From Gammaproteobacteria bacterium (GTDB lineage: Bacteria; Pseudomonadota; Gammaproteobacteria; Pseudomonadales; UBA5518): a stretch of 64,000 bases of DNA. Both the position numbers and the translations under genes were made by a program. The stretch is from positions 558,001 to 622,000 of the forward strand of contig JADIYI010000008.1 in the NCBI GenBank assembly GCA_016705365.1. The letters run 5' to 3'. Shown here piece after piece: positions 22,984 to 32,276 of the stretch. The notes under the pieces were generated by a model. That model was given only the letters and a program-made list of their open reading frames with translations, was not told the origin of the DNA and made no database searches. Every line of letters begins with the position of its first letter. Positions within the stretch are counted from its first letter, which is position 1.

Positions 22984-25058
22984 GTGCTGACTGCCAGCAG
23001 CGAAATATCCGCGACCGCCAGAAACGCGTTGCGCAGCTGCCCGAGCAACGCCAGCCGATTGAGACGCAGGGCATCGTCCTCGCAGGCGACGAGCACTTGT
23101 TCAAAAAAGTCATCGATTGGGGTCCTCAGCTGCGCGAGAACCCGCAGCACCCCGGCGTAATCACCGTTTTCCAGCATCGGCGCACTGTCCTGCATTCCCC
23201 GCTCGAGCGCCTGCGCCAGCTCGAGTTCCGCGGGTTCCCGCAGCAGTTGTTGCGCGAGTACCGTGCTGCCATCGGCACCTTGCTTGGCCAGGATGTTTGC
23301 GACCCGTTTGTTGGCGATGGCGAGTGCCGCGGCCTCCGGCAACTCCGCGAACGCCGCGACCGCGCGCACCCGGCGGTCGAAATCGAGCGCCCGGGTGATG
23401 CCGCGTGCCTGCACCGCGAGAAAACACTCCACACTGATGCCCGCATCGCTGTAGAGCGCACGAAACCGCTCCAGCATGTATTCGCGCACGCTGTCGACTA
23501 CCGAGGCACGCTGCGCCAGCGTTGCGAAACCCTCGGCCGCATGCTCGAGCAGCGGTTGCAGGTCCAGCGGCAGTTGCCGCTCGAGCAGCGTGCGCAGCAC
23601 GCCGAGCGCGGCGCGGCGCAGCGCAAACGGATCCTTCGAGCCGGTGGGCGGCTGGCCGATGCCGAAGATTCCCGTCAGCGTGTCGATGCGATCGGCGATC
23701 GCGAGCACCTGTCCGAGCGTGCTCTGCGCCAGCTCGTCGCCGGCATGGCGCGGCAGGTATTGCTCGGTGAGCGCGCGCGCAACCGCCGGATCCTCGCCAT
23801 CGTGCAGGGCGTAATAGCTGCCCATGACACCTTGCAGTTCGGCGAATTCCTGCACCATCTCGGACACCAGGTCGGACTTGCTGATCCGGGCCGCACGCGC
23901 ACACAGCGCCGGATCGGCGCCGAGTTCGGTACCGATCCATTGTGCGAGCCGCGCCACGCGCTCGGTCTTGTCCCAGACGCTGCCGAGATCTTTCTGGAAC
24001 ACGATGCTGCGCAGGCGCTCGCGCCGTTCCAGCAGTGATACCTGCTGATCCTGCCCGAAGAAAAACGCGGCGTCGGCAAGGCGCGGCCGGATCACCCGTT
24101 CATTGCCCTCGATGACTTTCGCGGGATCGCGGCTGTCGATGTTCGCGACGGTAATGAAACAGGGAAGCAGGGCGCCATCGGTAGCCGTCACATGAAAATA
24201 TTTCTGGTGCCGCTTCATGGAGGAAACCAGCGCTTCGGCGGGCACCGCGAGAAAGCGGCTCTCGAACCGTCCGGCCAGTGCCCGCGGCCACTCCACGAGG
24301 CTGCATACTTCCTCGAGCAGCTCATCATCGACGACGGCCTGGCCGCCGAGCTCGACGGCTTTGGCGTGAACCTGGCGGGCGATGGACTGTTTGCGTGCCT
24401 CGTAGTCCGCCACCACCGAACCGCGCCGCAGCAGCAGCTCTTCGTATGCGGAAGCGGTATCGAGCGTGATCCGCGCCTCGCCGTGCACCCGATGTCCGCG
24501 TGTCTCGCGTCCGGTTGCGATGCCGAGCAACGTTCCCGGCACCACGGTGGCACCATGGAGCAGCACCACCCAGTGCGCGGGGCGCACGAATTCCGCACGC
24601 CTTGCGCCCCAGCGCATGCGGCGCGCGATCGGCAACGCGCCGAGTGCCGCCTCAACCAAGGCCGGCAGCAGCATGGCACTCGCTTGCCCCGCGATATTCT
24701 GCCGTGATACGAGACGCTCGCCGCGCTCGCCTGGTGTGCGTTCCAAGGTCTCGAATGCAACGCCGCAGCCGCGGGCGAAACCCAACGCCGCCTTGCTTGG
24801 TTTGCCGTCCTGATCATAGGCCGCGCTCAGTGCCGGTCCGAGCTTTTCGAGTACCGTATCGGCCTGCAGCGCGGCCACCGATTCGATCAGTACCGCGAGC
24901 CGGCGCGGCGTCGCAAACCAGCGCGATGTGCCGTGCACAATGTTGTGTGTGTCGAGTTGTGCCAGCAGCTCGCATTCGAAGGCTTCGCCGAGCGTGCGCA
25001 GGCTGCCCGGAGGCAGTTCCTCGGTGCCGATTTCGACCAGCAATGCGTCCATGCTCAT
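22980..25058 (-). CDS. glyS: Glycine--tRNA ligase beta subunit
   Basis: Beta chain of the alpha2beta2 bacterial glycyl-tRNA synthetase, 692 residues, near the usual 690. The N-terminus ALLVEIGTEELPPGSL is the family hallmark. The body contains the HD-like block FAELQGVMGSYYALHDGEDPAVA (given in part) and a C-terminal anticodon-binding-like helical domain. The start overlaps the glyQ stop (ATGA at 25055-25058) and the stop overlaps the gmhB remnant start, so translation is coupled throughout. Confidence 0.97.
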   Translation of the reverse strand: MSMDALLVEIGTEELPPGSLRTLGEAFECELLAQLDTHNIVHGTSRWFATPRRLAVLIESVAALQADTVLEKLGPALSAAYDQDGKPSKAALGFARGCGVAFETLERTPGERGERLVSRQNIAGQASAMLLPALVEAALGALPIARRMRWGARRAEFVRPAHWVVLLHGATVVPGTLLGIATGRETRGHRVHGEARITLDTASAYEELLLRRGSVVADYEARKQSIARQVHAKAVELGGQAVVDDELLEEVCSLVEWPRALAGRFESRFLAVPAEALVSSMKRHQKYFHVTATDGALLPCFITVANIDSRDPAKVIEGNERVIRPRLADAAFFFGQDQQVSLLERRERLRSIVFQKDLGSVWDKTERVARLAQWIGTELGADPALCARAARISKSDLVSEMVQEFAELQGVMGSYYALHDGEDPAVARALTEQYLPRHAGDELAQSTLGQVLAIADRIDTLTGIFGIGQPPTGSKDPFALRRAALGVLRTLLERQLPLDLQPLLEHAAEGFATLAQRASVVDSVREYMLERFRALYSDAGISVECFLAVQARGITRALDFDRRVRAVAAFAELPEAAALAIANKRVANILAKQGADGSTVLAQQLLREPAELELAQALERGMQDSAPMLENGDYAGVLRVLAQLRTPIDDFFEQVLVACEDDALRLNRLALLGQLRNAFLAVADISLLAVST

Positions 25059-26005
25059 GCGTTGCTCTCCGCGGCCTGCATTTCCCTGCGTAGTTCCTCC
25101 GTCGCGAGCGGAAATCCGAGCGCCTTGCGCATCGCGAAATAGCTCTGTGCAACTGCGCGCGCCAGCGTGCGCACGCGCAGGATGAAGCGCTGGCGCTCGG
25201 TGACCGATATCGCCTGGCGCGCATCGAGCAGATTGAAGGTGTGCGAAGCCTTCAGCACCTGTTCGTAAGCGGGCAAAGGCAGGTTTTCGCCGATCAGGCG
25301 CAGTGCTTCGCTTTCGTGCTTGTCGAAACAGCCGAACAGGAACGCGACGTCGGCCTGCTCGAAGTTGTAGCGTGACATTTCGACTTCATTCTGGTGAAAA
25401 ACGTCGCCGTAGCTGACCGGGCCATCCGGTCCCTGCGCCCAGAGCAGATCGTAGATGCTGTCGACGCCCTGCAGATACATCGCGATGCGCTCGATGCCAT
25501 AGGTGATCTCACCGGTCACCGGGTAGCATTCGAGCCCCCCGACCTGCTGGAAATAGGTGAACTGGGTGACCTCCATGCCGTTCAGCCAAACCTCCCAGCC
25601 AAGCCCCCAGGCGCCCAGCGTCGGCGACTCCCAGTTGTCCTCGACGAAACGGATGTCGTGCACGGAGGGGTCGATGCCGAGCACGCGCAACGATTCGATA
25701 TAGCGGTCCTGGATATCCGCGGGCGAGGGTTTCATCGCCACCTGGAACTGGTAGTAATGCTGCAGACGATTGGGGTTTTCTCCGTAGCGGCCGTCTTTCG
25801 GTCGGCGCGAGGGCTGAACGTAGGCGGCGTTCCAGGTCTCGGGGCCAATCGCGCGCAGAAAAGTCGCCGGATGAAAGGTACCTGCACCAACCTCCATATC
25901 GAGCGGCTGCAGGATCACGCAACCCTGCGCGGACCAGAATTGCTGCAAGGCCAGGATCAGATCCTGGAAGCTCGCGGGGGCGGTGGGCGAAATTGCAGAA
26001 GCCAT
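25055..26005 (-). CDS. glyQ: Glycine--tRNA ligase alpha subunit
   Basis: Catalytic class II chain of glycyl-tRNA synthetase, 316 residues. FQDLILALQQFWSAQGCVI, QPLDMEVGAGTFHPATFLR and YVQPSRRPKDGRYGENPNR are diagnostic (each given up to 20 residues). Start at the MASAISP methionine (26005), which sets a normal-length N-terminus; the frame continues to 26029 with no better signal. First gene of the glyQ-glyS-(gmhB)-plsC transcript, divergent from the acyltransferase remnant. Confidence 0.97.
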   Translation of the reverse strand: MASAISPTAPASFQDLILALQQFWSAQGCVILQPLDMEVGAGTFHPATFLRAIGPETWNAAYVQPSRRPKDGRYGENPNRLQHYYQFQVAMKPSPADIQDRYIESLRVLGIDPSVHDIRFVEDNWESPTLGAWGLGWEVWLNGMEVTQFTYFQQVGGLECYPVTGEITYGIERIAMYLQGVDSIYDLLWAQGPDGPVSYGDVFHQNEVEMSRYNFEQADVAFLFGCFDKHESEALRLIGENLPLPAYEQVLKASHTFNLLDARQAISVTERQRFILRVRTLARAVAQSYFAMRKALGFPLATEELRREMQAAESNA

Positions 26006-26088
26006 GGCGTGCTCGCGGTAGGGGCGCAAAAAGAAGGCTTATTATAAGGATATGAAACAGGACGGACGACACAACGCGGACGCAAAAA

Positions 26089-26340
26089 CCGGCAATAAGC
26101 TGGCTCGAGGGTGAAGAGAACGCCCGCGCCGCCCGGGCGGAAGGGAAAGGCCTGCTGGTGCTGGCACCGCATCTCGGCAACCGGGAACGGCTGAGCCTGG
26201 TGCTGGGTGAACTCGGTCCGACCAGGGGCCGGAAGCCGGCAATGTATTCGCCGATTTCTTTGCGGTTCCGGCCTGGACGTCGACGTGGGCACATGGGTTG
26301 TTGCAACTTGCCCGGTGCGCCGCCGGCGCGGCAAACGAAC
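26089..26340 (+). pseudogene. Remnant of a lipid A (LpxL/HtrB-type) acyltransferase
   Basis: The 358-base gap between glyQ and trkH holds no intact gene but two acyltransferase pieces in different frames. From 26101 the frame reads ARAARAEGKGLLVLAPHLGN followed by RE, matching the family's active-site region (HLGNWE, with H and E kept). From about 26230, one frame over, it reads PEAGNVFADFFAVPAWTST, matching the family segment that follows the DQ-P motif (GVFAPFFG-PA-T). The ~70 residues normally between these pieces are missing, as are the start, the N-terminal membrane anchor and the C-terminus. In Pseudomonas an htrB homologue lies at this place, divergent from glyQ, so this is decay in situ. 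Boundaries are approximate. Confidence 0.7.
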
Positions 26341-26363
26341 GCCGGACTGAACCGGCGCAGGGA

Positions 26364-27824
26364 TCAATCGCGCCAGAATGCGGGCGTGAACAGCACCAGC
26401 AGGGTAAAGATCTCGAGTCGCCCGAGCAGCATCGACAGGCACAACAGCCATTTTACCGGCGCCTCCATGTCGAAGTAGTGCAACGCCACCTCGCCGAGCC
26501 CGGGACCGAGGTTGTTGAGCGTCGCGGCGACTGCGGAGAACGCGGTGAGAAAGTCGAGCTTGGCCAGCAAGAGTGCAAACAGGATCACCAGGAACGTCAG
26601 CACATAGACCGCAAGAAAGCTCCAGACCGCGATGATCACCCGGTCGGGAATGGTGCGCGATCCAAGCCGCACCGGCAGCACCGCGCGCGGATGCACCAGC
26701 TGGCGCAGTTCACGCAGTCCCTGCTTGCCGATCAGCAGCATGCGAACCGCCTTGATCCCGCCGGCGGTGGATCCGCTGCATCCGCCCATGCAGGCAAACA
26801 GCAACAGCAGCAGCGGCGCGAAGGCGGGCCAGTCGAGGAAATGCCCGGTAGTGAAACCCGTGGTGGTGACCACTGACACCACATGGAACACTCCCTGCAG
26901 CACCCCGTCGGCGGGCCCGTGCGAGCCGGCGCCGAGCAAGGTCGCCGCAGTCAGTACCGACAGCACCGCGATCACCGTCAGAAAGAACCGTGCTTCCGGG
27001 TCGCTGGCATAAAAGCGCAACGAGCGCTGACGCCAGCACAGGTAGTGAAGCGCGAAATTCAGTGCCGCAAGCACCATGAACACGATGCTGATCACTACAA
27101 TCAGCGGGTTGTCGAAGTGACCCAGGTTCGCATCATGGGTGGAAAATCCACCGACCGAGACCGTCGAGAAGCTGTGTGCCACCGCGTCGAAGACATCCAT
27201 GCCCGCCAGCCAATAGGCCAGTGCGCAGCAAGCCGTGAGCGCCAGATAGATCAGGAACAGCTGGCCAGCCGTGCCCAGGATGCGTGGCGTGAGCTTGTTG
27301 CTCTTCATGGCGCCGGGTGTTTCCGCCTGGTAGAGCTGCATCCCGCCGACGCCGAGCAGCGGCAGGATCGCGATCGCGATCACGATGGTGCCGATGCCAC
27401 CGAGCCATTGCAGCTGCTGGCGGTAATACAGTACCGAGCGCGGCAGTGTGTCGAGTGCGTCGATCACGGTGGCTCCGGTCGTGGTAAGGCCCGATACCGA
27501 CTCGAACAGGGCGTTGCTCAGATCGAGTTGCGGCTCGGGAACCAGCAGCAACGGCAGCGCTCCGAATCCACCGAGCACCACCCAGAACAGCGTGGCGATC
27601 ACGAACCCGTCGCGGGTGCGCAGCTCGGTGCGCGCGCCTCGGCTGGGTACCCACAGGGCGCCACCGCACGCCGTGGTGATCAGGAATCCCAGCGCCAAGG
27701 CGGGCCCTGCGCCGTCGCGATCGATCAGGGAAATCGCCAGCGGCACGAGCAGCGTCAGGCCGAACAGGATCAGCAACAAGCCGAGCAGATGACAGATAAG
27801 CGCAAAACGCGTGGTACGACGCAT
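26364..27824 (-). CDS. trkH: Trk potassium uptake channel subunit TrkH/TrkI
   Basis: Membrane subunit of the Trk K+ uptake system, 486 residues. The four pore-loop repeats are visible: SGLTTTGATV, FSTVSVGGFST, VVTTTGFTTG and ATLNNLGPGLG, each supplying the selectivity-filter glycine. Basic region GSTAGGIKAVR is also typical. Last gene of the def-fmt-rsmB-trkA-trkH run, with only five bases between the trkA stop and its ATG, so channel and gating subunit are co-expressed. Confidence 0.96.
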   Translation of the reverse strand: MRRTTRFALICHLLGLLLILFGLTLLVPLAISLIDRDGAGPALALGFLITTACGGALWVPSRGARTELRTRDGFVIATLFWVVLGGFGALPLLLVPEPQLDLSNALFESVSGLTTTGATVIDALDTLPRSVLYYRQQLQWLGGIGTIVIAIAILPLLGVGGMQLYQAETPGAMKSNKLTPRILGTAGQLFLIYLALTACCALAYWLAGMDVFDAVAHSFSTVSVGGFSTHDANLGHFDNPLIVVISIVFMVLAALNFALHYLCWRQRSLRFYASDPEARFFLTVIAVLSVLTAATLLGAGSHGPADGVLQGVFHVVSVVTTTGFTTGHFLDWPAFAPLLLLLFACMGGCSGSTAGGIKAVRMLLIGKQGLRELRQLVHPRAVLPVRLGSRTIPDRVIIAVWSFLAVYVLTFLVILFALLLAKLDFLTAFSAVAATLNNLGPGLGEVALHYFDMEAPVKWLLCLSMLLGRLEIFTLLVLFTPAFWRD

Positions 27825-27829
27825 GGTGT

Positions 27830-29203
27830 TCAGAAGAAACTGAAGCCGACCTGGAACAGTTTTTCCACCTCTCGCGTGCGGCTCTTGTCGACCAGGAACA
27901 GGATCACGTGGTCACCGCTTTCGACCAGCACGTAACGGTGTGCAATCAGCACCTTCTCGCCGCGCACGATCGCGCCGATGGTCGCTCCCTCGGGCAGCTT
28001 GATCTCGCCAAGGGTTCTGCCCACCACCTTCGAGTTGCTGGCATCGCCGTGGGCGACGATCTCGAGCGCTTCGGCGGCACCGCGTCGCAGGCGGTAGACG
28101 TTGGTCATGTGGCCGCGGCGCACATGTGTCAGCAGGCTGCCGATCGTGACCAGTTGCGGCGATACCGCGATGTCGATATCCACGCCCTGCACCAGGTCGA
28201 CGTAGGCGGGATTGCCGATCAGGGTGATGACCTTGGTGGCGCCGAGTCGTTTGGCGAGCAGCGAGGACATGATGTTTATCTCGTCGTCGTTGGTCAGCGC
28301 GCAGAATACATCCGTGTCCTGGATGTTCCCGGAGATCAGCAGCTCGCGATCCGAGGCGCTGCCCTTGAGCGCAATGCCATGGTGCAGACGTTCGCTCAGC
28401 AGGTTGCAACGCTCGGGGTGCATCTCGATGACCTTCACGTTGTAGCGCGACTCGATGGTCTCCGCGAGACGCATGCCGATGTTTCCGCCACCCGCGATCA
28501 TCACTCGCCTGTAGGGTTTGTCGGCGCCTCGCATCTCGGCCATGACCTGCAGAATGTGCTCGCGCGCGGCAATGAAAAACACGTCATCGTCGGCCTCGAT
28601 GACGGTGTTGCCTTCGGGGATGATCGGGCGGTTGCGACGAAAGATCGCGGCAACGCGGGTATCGGCCTGCGGCATGCGCTTGCGGATTTCGGCCAGCTGT
28701 TGCCCGACCATCGGTGCGCCGTGCTGCGCCTTGACCCCGACCAGCCGCACCCTTCCTTCGGCGAAATCGAGCACCTGTAGCGAGCCCGGCAGGTCGATCA
28801 GGCGCTCGACGGCGTTGGTCACCAGCTGCTCGGGGCTGATGATCACATCGATCGGGATCGCTTCCTTGCAGAACAGCGCTCCTTTCTGGGTATAGGAATG
28901 GCTGCGGATGCGCGCAATGCGGGTGGGTGTGCGAAACAGGGTGCAGGCCACCTGGCAGGCGACCATGTTGACCTCGTCGCTGTTGGTGACGGCAATCAGC
29001 ATCTCGGCATCCTGGGCGCCGGCCCGCGCCAGCACCCCGGGGTGCGATCCGTGTCCCGATACGGTCCCGATATCGAGACGGTCCTGCAGTTCGCGCAGCC
29101 GATTGCTGTCCTTGTCGATCAGCGTGATGTCGTTTTTCTCGCTGGCGAGATGTTCGGCCAGCGTACCACCCACCTGCCCGGCTCCGACGATGATTATCTT
29201 CAT
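27830..29203 (-). CDS. trkA: Trk system potassium uptake regulator TrkA
   Basis: Peripheral NAD(H)/nucleotide-binding gating subunit for TrkH, 457 residues with two RCK-N/RCK-C pairs. The Rossmann glycine motifs are IIVGAGQVGGTLA at the N-terminus and VMIAGGGNIGMRLA near residue 235. The ring lies on the cytosolic face of TrkH. Standard position downstream of rsmB, as in E. coli. Confidence 0.97.
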   Translation of the reverse strand: MKIIIVGAGQVGGTLAEHLASEKNDITLIDKDSNRLRELQDRLDIGTVSGHGSHPGVLARAGAQDAEMLIAVTNSDEVNMVACQVACTLFRTPTRIARIRSHSYTQKGALFCKEAIPIDVIISPEQLVTNAVERLIDLPGSLQVLDFAEGRVRLVGVKAQHGAPMVGQQLAEIRKRMPQADTRVAAIFRRNRPIIPEGNTVIEADDDVFFIAAREHILQVMAEMRGADKPYRRVMIAGGGNIGMRLAETIESRYNVKVIEMHPERCNLLSERLHHGIALKGSASDRELLISGNIQDTDVFCALTNDDEINIMSSLLAKRLGATKVITLIGNPAYVDLVQGVDIDIAVSPQLVTIGSLLTHVRRGHMTNVYRLRRGAAEALEIVAHGDASNSKVVGRTLGEIKLPEGATIGAIVRGEKVLIAHRYVLVESGDHVILFLVDKSRTREVEKLFQVGFSFF

Positions 29204-29295
29204 GACGCGAGTGCCTTGTGCCCTGGGAAGTAACGGGGTGAGAACAGTCTATCCATTGACCGGGCGCGATTCAGCCTGAAAATGCCCCGGGAGTC

Positions 29296-30594
29296 TCAGG
29301 CCCCCGTATCCTTGAGCAGGCGCGCGTAATAGAAGCCGTCCTGGGCTCCGCTTGCTGGCAACAACTGACGACCGTGAACGCGGGCGATTCCCCAGGGCAC
29401 ATCGATGGGCAGTTCGCGCGCATCGGGCGTGGAACCGAGAAAGGCCGCCACCAGCTGCTCGTTTTCCGTCGGCAGCACCGAGCAGGTGCAATACAACAGC
29501 ATGCCGCCCGGCGCCAGGCATGGCCACAAGGCATCGAGGATCCGGCGCTGCAGTGCACTGGCCTCGACGATCTGGCGTGGCGTGCGCAACATCTTGATAT
29601 CGGGGTGGCGGCGGATCACGCCACTGCCCGAGCAGGGCGCATCGACCAGGATTCTCCCGAAATGACGACCATCCCACCAGGATGCCGGCGCCGTAGCATC
29701 GGCGCACACCACGTCGGCTCGCAGACCCAGCCGTTGCAGATTCTGTTGTACCCGTTCCAGGCGCGCGGCGCTGTTGTCGAGCGCCATCAGCTCGATGCCG
29801 CCGCTGCGCTCGAGCAGCTGACAACTCTTGCCACCGGGTGCGGCGCAGGCATCGAGCACGCGCTGTGGGGAATGGCAGTCGAGCAGATCGGCGGGCAACT
29901 GCGCGGCCTCGTCCTGCACGCTGACCAGCCCGTCGGCGAATCCCGGCAGCGCCATGACATCCACCGCCTGCTCCAGCACCACCGCATCGGGTGCAAGCGC
30001 GCCGGCACGTGATTGCAGCCCGGCGGCGCGCGCAGTCTCCATCCAGGCCGCGCGCGTGGTACGCGAGCGGTTGATGCGCAGGCTCATCGGTGCCGGCTCG
30101 TTGTTGGCCTCGATTATCGCGGCATGCTGTTCCGGCCAGGCCTGCGCCAGCGCCTCGTACAGCCAGCGTGGATGGGCGCAACGCTGCGCGGCATCGAGAT
30201 TGCGCAGCAGTTCTTCGCCACGTAGCTGGAACTGGCGCAGCACCGCGTTGGTCAGCCCGCCGGCCCACGGCTTTCCGAGCTGCCGGCAGGCGGCCACGGT
30301 CTCGCTCACGGCGGCGTGATCCGGTACCCGCATGTAGCGCATCTGGTAAAGCCCGATCAGCAGCAGCGCATGCACATCGGCATCGCGGCTCTTGAATGCC
30401 TTTTTGAGCAGCTGCACCAACACGCCGTCGAGTTCGAAAAACCGGCGGCAGACACCGAACGCCATCTCGCGCGCCATTGCACGGTCGCGGCCTTCGAGTT
30501 TTCCCGGCGCCTGCGCCAGCGCCTCGTCGAGCGTGAGCCGGGCGGCAATGACCAGTGCCAGTGCCCTGGCTGCCGAACTGCGTGGCGAGCTCAC
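29296..30594 (-). CDS. rsmB: 16S rRNA (cytosine-967-C5)-methyltransferase
   Basis: Methylates C967 of 16S rRNA using S-adenosylmethionine. The 432-residue product has an N-terminal NusB-like RNA-binding domain and a C-terminal Rossmann methyltransferase: SAM motif ACAAPGGKS, the motif IV cysteine in VDAPCSGSG and the catalytic cysteine in YCTCSVLPTENE. The GTG at 30594 overlaps the fmt stop codon (GTGA), giving a normal-length protein; the frame stays open upstream to 30807 but that would run inside fmt. Confidence 0.95.
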   Translation of the reverse strand: MSSPRSSAARALALVIAARLTLDEALAQAPGKLEGRDRAMAREMAFGVCRRFFELDGVLVQLLKKAFKSRDADVHALLLIGLYQMRYMRVPDHAAVSETVAACRQLGKPWAGGLTNAVLRQFQLRGEELLRNLDAAQRCAHPRWLYEALAQAWPEQHAAIIEANNEPAPMSLRINRSRTTRAAWMETARAAGLQSRAGALAPDAVVLEQAVDVMALPGFADGLVSVQDEAAQLPADLLDCHSPQRVLDACAAPGGKSCQLLERSGGIELMALDNSAARLERVQQNLQRLGLRADVVCADATAPASWWDGRHFGRILVDAPCSGSGVIRRHPDIKMLRTPRQIVEASALQRRILDALWPCLAPGGMLLYCTCSVLPTENEQLVAAFLGSTPDARELPIDVPWGIARVHGRQLLPASGAQDGFYYARLLKDTGA

Positions 30595-31568
30595 ACGGTT
30601 GCGCCGCCAAGCACGGTTCCGGGACGAAACCACTCGCCGCGTCCGTTGAGCAGCGCGGGGACGTCCATGACCTTGCCACCGGCAAGTTGCAGTCGCTGCA
30701 GTCGCAGCGCGTCCTTGCCACAGGCGACCAGGATTCCGTCGCGGCCACTTTGCAGCACGGTGCCCGGCGCCCCGCCGAGCGAGGGGGTTTCGGCGCTTGC
30801 CTGCCATACCCGCAGCACCTGGTCCGCGACGGTGGTGTGACAGACGTTCAGCGGATTGAACGCGCGTACCCGGCGCTCCAGCGTCTGCGCATCGGCATGC
30901 CAGTCGATCAGCGACTCATCACGGTGCAGCTTGTTGGCATAGGTAGCCAGGGAGTCATCCTGCGCAAGCGCTTGGCTGCGCCCGCCGAACAGCTCCTCCA
31001 GCGCCTCGACGAGCGCGGCGGCTCCGAGCGTGCCAAGCCGATCGCGCAAGGTGCCACCGGTGTCGTGGGCACCGATCGGACAGCGGCGCACCAGCAGCAA
31101 CGCACCGGTATCGAGGCCTTCGTTCATCTGCATGATGGTCACGCCCGTCTCGTGATCCCCGGCCTCGATGGCACGCTCTATCGGCGCCGCTCCACGCCAG
31201 CGTGGCAGGATCGAGGCGTGCACATTGATACAGCCGAGGCGCGGAATCGACAGCACCGCCGCAGGCAGAATCAGGCCATAGGCCGCAACGATCAACAGAT
31301 CGGGTTGCAGTTCCGCGAGCCCGGCCCGGGCCGCCGGATCACGCAGCGAGGCCGGCTGATGAACCGGCAGACCGCGCTCGAGCGCCAGCCGCTTGACCGG
31401 CGAATGCAGCAACTGCCGGCCCCGCCCGGCCGGGCGATCGGGCTGGGTAAATACCGCGCTGATCGGATACGCGGTGTGTTCGAGCAGTGCGCGCAGGATC
31501 TGCTCGGCGAATTCCGGAGTTCCGGCAAAGACGATGCGCGGTGGGTTCACCGAAGCGGGGCGGCCCAT
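30591..31568 (-). CDS. fmt: Methionyl-tRNA formyltransferase
   Basis: Formylates the initiator Met-tRNA using 10-formyltetrahydrofolate. The 325-residue product has the core motifs RIVFAGTPEFA, NVHASILPRWRGAAPI (catalytic Asn-His region) and QMNEGLDTGALL, followed by a C-terminal OB-like domain. Start at MGRPASV (31568), five bases after the def stop. Operon def-fmt-rsmB. Confidence 0.96.
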   Translation of the reverse strand: MGRPASVNPPRIVFAGTPEFAEQILRALLEHTAYPISAVFTQPDRPAGRGRQLLHSPVKRLALERGLPVHQPASLRDPAARAGLAELQPDLLIVAAYGLILPAAVLSIPRLGCINVHASILPRWRGAAPIERAIEAGDHETGVTIMQMNEGLDTGALLLVRRCPIGAHDTGGTLRDRLGTLGAAALVEALEELFGGRSQALAQDDSLATYANKLHRDESLIDWHADAQTLERRVRAFNPLNVCHTTVADQVLRVWQASAETPSLGGAPGTVLQSGRDGILVACGKDALRLQRLQLAGGKVMDVPALLNGRGEWFRPGTVLGGATV

Positions 31569-31573
31569 CGGGT

Positions 31574-32080
31574 TCAGGCCGGCTGACGCTGAAGTTTTTC
31601 GAGCTTGCCGCGAATCCGCTGACGCTTCAGTGCCGACAGGTAATCGACGAAAAGCTTGCCGTTCAGGTGATCGAGCTCGTGTTGAATGCACACGGCCAAC
31701 AGGCCGTCGGGGTGCAACTCGAAGGGCTGCCCGTGGCGATCGAGTGCGTTGACGATGATGTTCTCCGGACGCATCACCGCTTCCTGGAAGCCGGGTACCG
31801 ACAGGCAGCCTTCGACATACTCGCGCAGTTCACCCTCCAGCACCTGCACCTTGGGGTTGATGAACACGAGCGGCTGGCTGTCGTCTTCCGAAATATCCAT
31901 CACCACCACGCGCTTGTGCACGTTGACCTGGGTTGCGGCCAGCCCGATCCCGGGGGCGGCATACATGGTCTCGAACATGTCGTCGATCAATTGGCGGATG
32001 CTGGCATCGACTTGTCGCACCGGCGCCGCGATGGTACGCAGCCGGGGGTCCGGAAACTCGAGTATGTTCAGAATGCTCAT
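31574..32080 (-). CDS. def: Peptide deformylase
   Basis: Removes the formyl group from nascent N-terminal methionine; an Fe2+ or Zn2+ enzyme. The 168-residue product has all three motifs: GIGLAATQV (residues 44-52), EGCLS with metal ligand C92, and QHELDHLNG with H134, E135 and H138. Start at MSILNILEFP, the usual N-terminus. First gene of the minus-strand def-fmt-rsmB-trkA-trkH run, divergent from the LysM gene with about 195 bases between them. Confidence 0.97.
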   Translation of the reverse strand: MSILNILEFPDPRLRTIAAPVRQVDASIRQLIDDMFETMYAAPGIGLAATQVNVHKRVVVMDISEDDSQPLVFINPKVQVLEGELREYVEGCLSVPGFQEAVMRPENIIVNALDRHGQPFELHPDGLLAVCIQHELDHLNGKLFVDYLSALKRQRIRGKLEKLQRQPA

Positions 32081-32276
32081 AAATCTGCCCCTGATTCTGG
32101 CTCCGCCAGCCCTGTCGCGTGACCGCGCTCGCGATGGCGGCACACAGTATAAAGGTCCAATGCGTCACGCGCAGGCTAATGGCCGCTTTGGCTATACGCA
32201 TTTTGCCCAGCTTTGACTACACTTTGGCCAAGCCGTTTCCCATGGCGGGGCGGTCGATGTTCGAAAGGACCAAGCG

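Noticed and set aside
26158..26478. Open frame of 106 codons in the glyQ-trkH gap as an intact gene
   Set aside because: Its translation is not protein-like and runs into trkH; the recognisable acyltransferase pieces are in two other frames, so a pseudogene is the better call.
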